Below are positions 9,449 through 16,508 of a stretch of 64,000 nucleotides of DNA, piece after piece. Position 1 is the stretch's first letter; every line of letters begins with the position of its first letter. This DNA is from Vallitalea sp. (GTDB lineage: Bacteria > Bacillota > Clostridia > Lachnospirales > Vallitaleaceae): positions 1-64,000 of the forward strand of contig JAOASG010000044.1 in the NCBI GenBank assembly GCA_025210235.1, written 5' to 3'. The translations under genes were made by a program, and so were the position numbers. The notes beneath the pieces are model-generated. The model had not been told where the DNA came from. It saw only the letters and a program-made list of their open reading frames with translations, and searched no databases.

Positions 9449-9561
9449 GTAATTTCAAAACTAAGGATTTTAATTCTTTACATACATTATGTAGTTCTTA
9501 TTATAAGCCGGAATTAAACATATTATATTAAAGAATCAACTGAATGTAGTTTTGCAATTAC
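9449..9561. repeat. P1 palindromic repeat, full copy (113 bp)
   Basis: It begins GTAATTTCAAAACT and ends AGTTTTGCAATTAC. It is the reverse orientation of the copy at 7349-7461, with identical length and the same inner ATTCTTTA and TAAAGAAT blocks. It fills the end of the 410 bp gene-free stretch between ruvA and the DUF1292 gene; the rest of that stretch (9267-9448) is AT-rich with nothing else recognised. Confidence 0.85.
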
Positions 9562-9594
9562 TCATTAATAAAATGTGAAAGGAATATAATTCTA

Positions 9595-9978
9595 ATGAAT
9601 AACGAAAAAAACTGTAATTGTAATGATTCAAATGAACAAAATAATAATTGTCAATGCCATGAACATGATCACGAACATGATCATGATTGTTGCAACCATG
9701 ATCATAATCATGAACATGAAACAATAACCCTTACTTTAGACAATGACGAAACTCTTGAATGTTTAGTATTAGGTATATTTGACGTTGAGGATAATGAATA
9801 TATTGCATTACTTCCTGAAGAAGAAGATGATGTTCTTTTATATAAATATATTTCATCTGATGATCAAGATATAGAACTAACAAACATTGAAGATGATGAA
9901 GAATTCGAAAAAGTATCCAAAACTTTTATGCGTATAATTGAAGATGAAGAAGAACTTGAAGAAGAAGATAATAATTAA
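9595..9978 (+). CDS. DUF1292 protein with His/Cys-rich N-terminal region
   Basis: In this 127-residue protein, residues about 45-112 match the DUF1292 (YrzB-type) pattern: ITLTLDNDETLECLVLGIF, then ALLPEEEDDVLLYKY and EFEKVSKTF. The tail is Glu-rich. Residues 7-43 are unusual: about six Cys and ten His alternate with Asp/Glu/Asn (CHEHDHEHDHDCCNHDHNHEH), which looks like a metal-binding tract. Function is unknown for the domain. The usual neighbours (a UPF0297 gene and yrrK) are absent. The start at 9595 has AAAGGA upstream at a rather long spacing. It is convergent with proA across a shared terminator. The domain call is good; metal binding is inference. Confidence 0.75.
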   Translation: MNNEKNCNCNDSNEQNNNCQCHEHDHEHDHDCCNHDHNHEHETITLTLDNDETLECLVLGIFDVEDNEYIALLPEEEDDVLLYKYISSDDQDIELTNIEDDEEFEKVSKTFMRIIEDEEELEEEDNN

Positions 9979-10035
9979 TCTTTCTTCTATTATATTAGAA
10001 TGATTCTATCTTATTTGATACATTATGATTGAAAT

Positions 10036-10080
10036 AAAAAAAGAGTGACTTCGTTTATTAATTCAAAGAAGTCACTTTTC
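10036..10080. terminator. bidirectional terminator between DUF1292 gene and proA
   Basis: The stem AGTGACTTC / GAAGTCACT (10044-10052 with 10068-10076) is flanked by A-rich sequence on the left and TTTTC on the right, so it can stop transcription from both converging genes. Confidence 0.8.
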
Positions 10081-10097
10081 TTGCATTATAGGCCTAT

Positions 10098-11345
10098 CTA
10101 ATCTCTAATTTGTCCATTCCCATATATAACATATTTTGTTGTTGTTAATTCATTAAGACCCATAGGACCTCTAGCATGAAGTTTTTGAGTACTAATGCCT
10201 ATTTCCGCACCAAAACCAAATTCAAATCCATCAGTAAATCTTGTAGACGCATTAACATATACTGCTGCTGCATCAATTTTATCTAAAAACAGTCTTGCAT
10301 TTGAGTAATTTTCTGTAATAATTGATTCAGAATGCTTTGTATTATACTTATTAATATGATTAATTGCTTCATCAATATCAGAAACGACTTTAACAGATAT
10401 TTTATAATCTAAGTACTCTTTACCATAATCATCTTCAGATGCTGGTTTAATTTTAGGTACAATAGATTTAGCAATTTTATCACCAACTATATCTACATTA
10501 TATTTTAATAACCCTTCACAAGCCATTGGCAAAAATTCTTCTGCTACGTCAGCATGTATAACTAGGCTTTCACAAGCATTACAAACACCAGGTCTTTGAG
10601 TCTTTGCATTAATTAGTATATCTTTTGCCATAACTAAGTTGGCTTCTTTATCAACATATATATGACAATTACCTACTCCTGTTTCAATTACAGGAACAGT
10701 ACTATTATTAACTACAGCTTGAATAAGTCCTGAACCACCTCTTGGTATAAGAACATCTAAATATTCATTAAGCTTCATCATTTTTGTAGCTACTTCTCTA
10801 CTTGTGTCCTCTATTAGAGAAACAGCATCACTTGGCATACTTACGCTAAGTAAAGCTTTCTTAATAATCTCAACAATTTTAAGATTAGAATGAATAGCTT
10901 CTTTTCCACCTCTAAGAATTACAGCATTTCCTGTTTTAAAGCATAATGCAAATGCATCAACAGTAACATTTGGTCTAGCTTCATAAATTATTCCTATAAC
11001 TCCTAAAGGCACTACTTTTTTACCAATTTCTAAGCCATTAGGACGCTTTTTCATCCACTTAACTTCACCAATAGGATCATCTAACTGAATAATCTTAATA
11101 ATACCTTCAGCCATTGATTTAATTCGGTCAGTATTAAGAGTAAGTCTATCCACTAAAGAACCTTTAATTCCATTTTCCTCAGCTCTTAGAACATCCATCT
11201 TGTTTGCTTCAATTATATCTTTTTCATTATCTAGCAATGCCTTTGCAACAGCTTTTAAACCTTTATTTTTATCATTTGATGATAATTGTGATACTATAAA
11301 ACTAGCTTGTTTTGCTTTTTGACCTTTAATAATTAATTCATCCAT
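10098..11345 (-). CDS. proA: glutamate-5-semialdehyde dehydrogenase (gamma-glutamyl phosphate reductase)
   Basis: This 415-residue protein of the aldehyde dehydrogenase superfamily reduces gamma-glutamyl phosphate to the semialdehyde in proline synthesis. Typical ProA segments are present: [28 protein letters not shown], the catalytic cysteine in [15 protein letters not shown] (about residue 260), and [19 protein letters not shown] near the end. It is followed by a bidirectional terminator. The partner gene proB lies 2.4 kb upstream on the same strand but is separated by other genes and a repeat, so the pair is not a simple operon. The ribosome binding site GAGGTG precedes the ATG at 11345. 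Confidence 0.97.
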   Translation of the reverse strand: MDELIIKGQKAKQASFIVSQLSSNDKNKGLKAVAKALLDNEKDIIEANKMDVLRAEENGIKGSLVDRLTLNTDRIKSMAEGIIKIIQLDDPIGEVKWMKKRPNGLEIGKKVVPLGVIGIIYEARPNVTVDAFALCFKTGNAVILRGGKEAIHSNLKIVEIIKKALLSVSMPSDAVSLIEDTSREVATKMMKLNEYLDVLIPRGGSGLIQAVVNNSTVPVIETGVGNCHIYVDKEANLVMAKDILINAKTQRPGVCNACESLVIHADVAEEFLPMACEGLLKYNVDIVGDKIAKSIVPKIKPASEDDYGKEYLDYKISVKVVSDIDEAINHINKYNTKHSESIITENYSNARLFLDKIDAAAVYVNASTRFTDGFEFGFGAEIGISTQKLHARGPMGLNELTTTKYVIYGNGQIRD

Positions 11346-11379
11346 CTATGTCACCTCACTAAAATTTATATTTCTTAAT

Positions 11380-11396
11380 ATTGTAAAACTACATTA
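11380..11396. repeat. P1 terminal fragment
   Basis: ATTGTAAAACTACATTA matches the end of P1 as seen in the 7349 copy. It lies between the cyclo-ligase and proA; no second end was found. Confidence 0.4.
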
Positions 11397-11402
11397 ATTT
11401 AC

Positions 11403-11951
11403 TTAACTTATTATTTGAGATTCTGTAAATATATAATCTGGTCTCACATCATGAATATCTGTTGGTATTTTATCAATTAATTGATAATCATAACAAATAG
11501 CAACTTTTTTAAATATATTTGGATATGAAAATAAGTATTTATCATAATACCCTCCACCAAAACCAATTCTATTTCTATTTTTATCAAATACGATTCCAGG
11601 CATTATAAAAAGTGAATTATCTGTTGGAATCCCTTCAATTAATGTTGTGGGCTCAAGTATATTAAACTTACCTTTTTTCAAATCTTGCATTGAGTTAATA
11701 TAATAAAATTTAATTAAATTGTTGCACACTTTTGGAACTGCTACTCTCTTTTTATCATCCCAAGCTTTATTAATAATACTACTTGTGTCAACTTCATTAA
11801 AATTACTTACATATATGAATATTTCATTACAATTAATGTACAGTTTATTTGTTATTAATTTATTATATATATTAATACTCTTATTAAAAACATCTATCTC
11901 AGACATATTATTTCTTATATTTATATATTTTTTTCTTAATGTTGTTTTCAT
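11403..11951 (-). CDS. 5-formyltetrahydrofolate cyclo-ligase
   Basis: This 182-residue protein starts with LRKKYINIRNNMS (the basic substrate and ATP-binding N-terminus of the family). It contains IFIYVSNFNEVDTSSII, KRVAVPKV and the signature GFGGGYYDKYL (about residues 134-144). The enzyme converts 5-formyl-THF to 5,10-methenyl-THF with ATP, returning stored folate to one-carbon metabolism. The start codon overlaps the stop of the DUF896 gene (ATGA), so translation is probably coupled; its own ribosome binding site is weak. It lies upstream of proA with about 57 nt between, including a P1 fragment. Confidence 0.93.
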   Translation of the reverse strand: MKTTLRKKYINIRNNMSEIDVFNKSINIYNKLITNKLYINCNEIFIYVSNFNEVDTSSIINKAWDDKKRVAVPKVCNNLIKFYYINSMQDLKKGKFNILEPTTLIEGIPTDNSLFIMPGIVFDKNRNRIGFGGGYYDKYLFSYPNIFKKVAICYDYQLIDKIPTDIHDVRPDYIFTESQIIS

Positions 11952-12160
11952 TTCTTTTTATATCTAGATTTTAATGGAGTAATATTCCCCTTGTCATCTT
12001 TTAATTTGATTGTATTCATAGTACTTTTAAAATTTTTTCTAACTGAGTTTAAATATTCTTCCCTAAGTAATGATTGCTCTATTTTTTCTTCATCACTTAA
12101 TCCCTCAATTTTATTTTTTTTATATAACTCATTTATTCTATCAATTTTTTTCTTATCCAT
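11948..12160 (-). CDS. DUF896 (UPF0291/YnzC-like) small protein
   Basis: This 70-residue protein carries the family pattern RINELYKKNKIEGLSDEE followed by IEQSLLREEYLNSVRKNF, a helical hairpin, and a basic C-terminus (PLKSRYKKK). In B. subtilis the relative YnzC lies in the SOS-induced yneA operon, but its role is not well defined. Here it sits first in a short operon with 5-formyl-THF cyclo-ligase (4-nt overlap). A strong AAGGAGG ribosome binding site precedes the ATG at 12160. No LexA-type box was seen upstream. Confidence 0.88.
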   Translation of the reverse strand: MDKKKIDRINELYKKNKIEGLSDEEKIEQSLLREEYLNSVRKNFKSTMNTIKLKDDKGNITPLKSRYKKK

Positions 12161-12403
12161 AATTTCCTCCTTAGTCTATTAGTTCATATATATTATAATA
12201 ATATTTTAGTATTTTAAACTGACGCATCAATATATTATATTTATTCTAATATCTAAAGGCAAACTAATCAAGTAATTTTTTTATTATTATTTTTATTTTT
12301 TCAATAAGGTTAGTATTTTTTAACTTAATATATCAAATAATAAGTAAATAATAGTTGTTCTACATGTATATATCTACTAAAATATTTATACGGAGTGAAT
12401 ATA

Positions 12404-13369
12404 ATGTTAAAAAAAATATTAATACCTTTAATAATAGCAACACTAATTTTGACAAATTGTTCTAGTGGTGAAAAAAAAGAAGAAAAAACCAACTCATCTT
12501 TAGTTAGTAAATCACTTAAATATCAATTAGTTAATATTACCGATGAAATAATTGAGCTTTTAGAAAAAAAAGATTATATTAAATGTTATGATGAACTAAT
12601 AAATTTTCATGAAAAAGCTAATGAAGTAGGTATATATAGTATTACCGATAATGATGAAAATGCTGTAGATTTTAAATCACTAATAAATGAATTAAGTAAA
12701 AATATCTCTGATGAAGCTGATAAACAAAAAATTGAAAAAGTTGCTATTGACGTAGAAAAAAGCCAAATAAAAATATTAACTCAAATGGCATCTAAAGGTA
12801 GTGGAGATGGCAAGTCACAGGAATCAGAAAATGAAGGAAATAAATCAAGTGGTTCAAAGGAAAATGGTGGAAGTTCTCAAGAGTCGGGCGGCGAATCTAA
12901 AGAAAAAGGTGAAGATGGTGGTGAAAAAAAAGATGATGAAAGCTCAGATATTGTACTACCTAAAGAAGAATTGTTAAAAAAATACCCTGAATTAGTAACT
13001 ACAGATAATGATTTAGCCATTCAAAATAAGGCATCTGATCTATATAAATATTGTAGCTATATATTATCATTAGAAGATAATGATAAAAAATCAGGTTTAA
13101 TAAATCTTAAATATTATTTATATAAAATTAAATATTTAGCTAAGCTAAAGAAGTTTGATGATATAGGTAAGTACTATACAAAACTTGAAAATCAATGGCA
13201 AGTAGAGTTTGTTAATGCACAGAAAGTTAGTGAGAAAGATGCCAAAATTATTAATTCAATTATTGATAATTTAATGAGTCAAGTTCAAGAAAAAAATATT
13301 CCCGTAATAGATATTACAAATGAAATTGCTATTAAGGCCATTAATAGTTTAATTGATAAAACAATTTAG
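12404..13369 (+). CDS. putative lipoprotein of unknown function
   Basis: This protein of about 321 residues has a lipoprotein signal peptide: LKKILIPLIIATLILTNC, with Cys at about residue 19. The -1 residue Asn is unusual for a lipobox. After the anchor come helical Lys/Glu-rich regions, then a low-complexity Gly/Ser/Glu/Lys tract (about residues 130-185), then a second helical region to the C-terminus. It is likely exported and anchored on the outer membrane face. I do not recognise a family. The ATG at 12404 is preferred, with CGGAG upstream; the GTG nine bases earlier is part of the ribosome binding site. It is a lone plus-strand gene between minus-strand proline genes. Confidence 0.75.
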   Translation: MLKKILIPLIIATLILTNCSSGEKKEEKTNSSLVSKSLKYQLVNITDEIIELLEKKDYIKCYDELINFHEKANEVGIYSITDNDENAVDFKSLINELSKNISDEADKQKIEKVAIDVEKSQIKILTQMASKGSGDGKSQESENEGNKSSGSKENGGSSQESGGESKEKGEDGGEKKDDESSDIVLPKEELLKKYPELVTTDNDLAIQNKASDLYKYCSYILSLEDNDKKSGLINLKYYLYKIKYLAKLKKFDDIGKYYTKLENQWQVEFVNAQKVSEKDAKIINSIIDNLMSQVQEKNIPVIDITNEIAIKAINSLIDKTI

Positions 13370-13408
13370 AACATATAGCGTAAATTTAAATAATAATTTT
13401 GGGTTTCC

Positions 13409-13637
13409 GCGTAGATGGTATAGGGTAATATTCCGTCAGCAGATTAAACGTCCGTGTTTAATAAGGTCACTGAAAAACATCCTTTAGTTGATTCTTTAAT
13501 ACAATATGTTGGGTTCCCCTATAAATTAAGACATACATATTGTATTTTAAGAATTTAATTCTAAGTTTTTCAGTGACCACCTAGCTGAGCTCGCCGTCCG
13601 TGACTCGCTGCTCCATATTACCCTATACCATCTACGC
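13409..13637. mobile_element. P2 MITE-like element carrying a nested P1-type element
   Basis: The terminal inverted repeats are perfect over 23 bp (13409-13431 and 13615-13637; core GATGGTATAGGGTAATAT). The interior is clearly GC-richer than the surroundings. It is the reverse orientation of the copy at 53789-53954, which shares the interior almost base for base but lacks 13465-13578. There is no open reading frame. The 359 bp gene-free stretch between the lipoprotein and proB holds essentially only this element. Confidence 0.85.
13465..13578. repeat. P1-type element inserted inside P2 (114 bp)
   Basis: The ends GGTCACTGAAAAAC and its exact complement (13465-13478 with 13565-13578) enclose the P1 core GTTGATTCTTTAATACAATA...TATTGTATTTTAAGAATT. 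The core is P1, but the outer 14 bases differ from the usual GTAATTGCAAAAC. It interrupts the P2 interior within a few bases of the junction defined by the 53.8 kb copy. Confidence 0.8.
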
Positions 13638-13728
13638 TCGGCTCATAATTTTATTGTAGCATGTGTAATAAAATCAAACCATTCTTGGTGTATAATATTC
13701 TAGAATAAAAGTTAGTTATCTTATTATT

Positions 13729-14529
13729 TTAGTATTTAGATACAAATAACGTGCCTATCTCTTCACCATATATAATCTTTTCAATGACATTATCAATATT
13801 AGCATTAGAGATTATCATATCCATAGAGTTACTAGTTGCAATTTTAGCAGCTGATATCTTGGTTGCCATACCCCCTGTTCCACAAGAGGAGCCTGCACCA
13901 CCAGCCATATGTTCTATATAATCAGTTATTTCCGAAACCTCTGATATAAGTTTTGCATTTTTATTTTTTCTAGGGTCTTCATTATACAGTCCATCAATGT
14001 CGGATAATAAAATTAATAAGTCTGCCCCTACTAATTTTCCAACTATTGCTGATAATGTATCATTATCTCCATATACTATTTCTTCTGTTGCTACAGTATC
14101 ATTTTCATTTACAATTGGTATTGCTCCCATTTTCAATAACGTATTTAAAGTGTTTTGTGCGTTTGTTCTTCTAGTTGGTTGATCTATTAGATCTTTTGTA
14201 ATAAGTATTTGTGCAACTTTTTGATTATATTCACTAAATATTTTTTGATATATCATCATAAGATTTGCTTGTCCTACAGCTGCTGCAGCCTGTTTTTCTT
14301 CTAATAATTCTGGCCTTGTTGACAAATTTAAAGTATTAATGCCTACTGCAATAGCTCCAGATGAAACTAATATTACCTCTTTCCCCATATTTTTTAAATC
14401 AGTTAATTCTCTAATTAGTTTTTCTAACCTATAATAATTAATCTCCCCTGTTGACTCATGGGTTAAAGAAGATGAACCAATCTTTACAATAATTCTATTT
14501 TTATTTTTTAATTTTTCACGTATAGTCAT
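13729..14529 (-). CDS. proB: glutamate 5-kinase
   Basis: This 266-residue amino acid kinase phosphorylates glutamate, the first step of proline synthesis. Visible motifs are IVKIGSSSLTH at the N-terminus, ILVSSGAIAVGI, QAAAAVGQANLM, VNENDTVAT, LLILSDIDGLYNEDPR-like and GGMATKISAAKIA. The length corresponds to the kinase domain only; the C-terminal PUA domain of E. coli ProB (367 residues) is absent, as in many Firmicutes. It is not adjacent to proA: a nested repeat, an opposite-strand lipoprotein and two genes intervene. The ribosome binding site GGTGGAG precedes the ATG. Confidence 0.96.
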   Translation of the reverse strand: MTIREKLKNKNRIIVKIGSSSLTHESTGEINYYRLEKLIRELTDLKNMGKEVILVSSGAIAVGINTLNLSTRPELLEEKQAAAAVGQANLMMIYQKIFSEYNQKVAQILITKDLIDQPTRRTNAQNTLNTLLKMGAIPIVNENDTVATEEIVYGDNDTLSAIVGKLVGADLLILLSDIDGLYNEDPRKNKNAKLISEVSEITDYIEHMAGGAGSSCGTGGMATKISAAKIATSNSMDMIISNANIDNVIEKIIYGEEIGTLFVSKY

Positions 14530-14660
14530 TATTCTCCACCTTATTTTTATATGTCCAAATTTGTATTATAATTAAATTCTACAAAAAGTATTCTAATGGG
14601 TACTTTCTATTTTTTTATTCTACATATCTTTCCTATGTCCTTTATTATGAATAGATTATA

Positions 14661-14684
14661 TTAAAGGTGGGAAAGTTAAGTAAC
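14661..14684. repeat. P5 fragment
   Basis: TTAAAGGTGGGAAAGTTAAG and the next bases match 129-151 of the window with one mismatch, giving one end of P5. Confidence 0.5.
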
Positions 14685-14730
14685 TTATTTTATTTTACAT
14701 TACACATTTAAAATAATCAAGAAAAATAAG

Positions 14731-14759
14731 TTCCATTTCATTTATTTTATTGCTATAAT
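14731..14759 (+). promoter_or_regulatory. extended -10 promoter of the M32 carboxypeptidase gene
   Basis: TGCTATAAT (14751-14759) gives a consensus -10 with the TG extension. The -35 position 17 nt upstream reads TTCCAT, which is poor, as is tolerated by extended -10 promoters. The start codon lies about 50 nt downstream. Confidence 0.6.
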
Positions 14760-14811
14760 ATATTTATGGAAAAATTAGGATTCTAAATATAAAATGAGAG
14801 GTGAAATATCA

Positions 14812-16314
14812 ATGGATATGAAAAATGCTATTGCTAAATTAAAAGAAGTAGATGACAAATCACATGCTATTACACATGCAAGTGCTTTAATTCAATGGGA
14901 TGCTGCTACTCGTGCCCCTAAAAACAGCGTGGAAGGAAGAGCTAGAACTCTATCAACATTAACTGGAGAATACTACATGACACTTGTTAATGATGAATTT
15001 AATAAAATATTATCTTACTTAGAAGAAAATAAAAAGGAACTAGATTATATTACAACTAGAAAAGTGGAAGAATATCGTATAGAATATGATAAAATTGCAA
15101 AAATTCCTGTTAATGTAGTAAAAGAATATAGTGAAGCACAAGCAAAAGCTAGTGCTGCATGGGAAGAAGCAAAAAATAAAAGAGATTTTTCTATATTTGC
15201 ACCACATCTAGAAAAAGTAATTGATTATAACAAGAAATTTATTAGTTATAGAGGATATACAAAACACCCTTATAATACTTTATTAGGTGATTATGAAAGA
15301 GGTTTAACTACTGAAGATTTAGATGAATTCTTTAGTGAATTAAAAAATACAATAGTTCCATTAGTAAATAGGATTAATAAGTCAAATGTCAAAATTAATA
15401 CTGAATTCACTAAAAAACATTACCCATCTAAAGAACAAGATAAGCTTAGTAAACAACTCTTACATATAATTGGATTTAACATGGATTCAGGACTAATTGC
15501 TGAAAGCGAACATCCTTTCACTACTAATTTTAATAGAAATGATGTAAGAATTACAACTCATTATTTTGAAAATGATCTTTTACCAGCACTATATAGTACA
15601 TTACATGAAGGTGGTCATGCTATATATGAGCAAAATATTGATGAAGAATTAGAATTCACACAACTTTGTGGTGGTACTTCTATGGGTATACATGAATCTC
15701 AATCAAGATTTTTTGAGAATATTGTAGGAAGGTCTTATCCATTTATAGAATACATATTTCCTATAATACAAAAAGCATTTCCTGAAAACTTACAAGATGT
15801 AACAAGTGAAGATTTGTATCTAGCAGCTAATAAATCTGAATTATCCTTAATAAGAATTGATGCAGATGAGCTTACTTATTCTCTTCATATAATGATAAGA
15901 TATGAAATTGAAAAATTATTATTTGAAAATAAAATCTTAGTTGAAGATTTACCTGAAATATGGAATCAAAAATATAAAGAATATATGGGACTTACACCTA
16001 AAAATGATGCTGAAGGTATTCTTCAAGATGTTCATTGGTCAGAAGGACTATTTGGTTATTTCCCTTCATATGCACTTGGTAATGCATACGCATCTCAATT
16101 TAAAAATACTATGGAAAAATCAATTAATATTGATGAAGATTTAAGAAATGGTAACTTAGAAAATATTAGAAAATGGTTATATGAAAATGTTCATAAATAC
16201 GGAAAACTTCTTACTCCAAAAGAAATTATTAAAAAAGCAACAAATGAGCCTCTTAATGCTAAATATTATACTGCATATTTAGAAGAAAAATATAGTAAAA
16301 TCTATGATTTATAA
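14812..16314 (+). CDS. carboxypeptidase M32 (thermostable carboxypeptidase Taq-like)
   Basis: This metallocarboxypeptidase of about 500 residues has the zinc site HEGGH (about residue 267) in YSTLHEGGHAIYEQ, and the M32-specific downstream motif HESQSRFFENIVGRS that supplies the third ligand region. The N-terminus (HASALIQWDAATRAPKNS) and the C-terminal GYFPSYALGNAYASQ segment are also family hallmarks. It removes C-terminal residues from peptides in the cytoplasm. The ATG at 14812 is selected because AGAGGTGA lies upstream; an ATG 18 nt earlier would include that ribosome binding site in the coding sequence. It is monocistronic, with an extended -10 promoter before it and a terminator after it. 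Confidence 0.95.
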   Translation: MDMKNAIAKLKEVDDKSHAITHASALIQWDAATRAPKNSVEGRARTLSTLTGEYYMTLVNDEFNKILSYLEENKKELDYITTRKVEEYRIEYDKIAKIPVNVVKEYSEAQAKASAAWEEAKNKRDFSIFAPHLEKVIDYNKKFISYRGYTKHPYNTLLGDYERGLTTEDLDEFFSELKNTIVPLVNRINKSNVKINTEFTKKHYPSKEQDKLSKQLLHIIGFNMDSGLIAESEHPFTTNFNRNDVRITTHYFENDLLPALYSTLHEGGHAIYEQNIDEELEFTQLCGGTSMGIHESQSRFFENIVGRSYPFIEYIFPIIQKAFPENLQDVTSEDLYLAANKSELSLIRIDADELTYSLHIMIRYEIEKLLFENKILVEDLPEIWNQKYKEYMGLTPKNDAEGILQDVHWSEGLFGYFPSYALGNAYASQFKNTMEKSINIDEDLRNGNLENIRKWLYENVHKYGKLLTPKEIIKKATNEPLNAKYYTAYLEEKYSKIYDL

Positions 16315-16362
16315 AAAGTTTTCTTAGCTAATATTAATTAGAAAGTTTAATAAGACTATAAT

Positions 16363-16440
16363 AGAGTAGTATAAACTTTTGCAAACCTACTAGCAGTAGG
16401 TGATTGCATTGGAATTTATACTACTCTTATTTTTACTTTT
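16363..16440 (+). terminator. terminator of the M32 gene
   Basis: A 13 bp stem (16363-16375 AGAGTAGTATAAA with 16415-16427) encloses a second small hairpin (CCTACTAGCAGTAGG, 16386-16400) and is followed by TATTTTTACTTTTA. Confidence 0.75.
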
Positions 16441-16453
16441 ATTTAAGTAACCC

Positions 16454-16501
16454 ACTAACTAAATGATATCAACGAGCCTAGCAGATATGGTATAGGATAA
16501 T
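16454..16501. repeat. single terminus of P2 (truncated copy)
   Basis: About 44 of 48 bases equal 53789-53836, from ACTAACTAAATG through TATGGTATAGGATAAT. The copy stops eight bases before the stop codon of the neighbouring flavoprotein gene. The P2 core and the other end are missing. Confidence 0.8.
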
Positions 16502-16508
16502 TTATAAT

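Noticed and set aside
7349..9561. Possible CRISPR array from repeated palindromes
   Set aside because: Copies are far apart, in both orientations and of 113 bp; there are no regular spacers and no cas genes.
9536..9724. Minus-strand reading frame rich in His/Asp opposite the DUF1292 gene
   Set aside because: It is the mirror of the HD-repeat codons of the plus-strand gene, without a ribosome binding site of its own.
13409..13637. Small structured RNA or riboswitch between lipoprotein and proB
   Set aside because: The same sequence recurs between mutS and mutL with mobile-element features, so it is a repeat and not a gene-specific leader.
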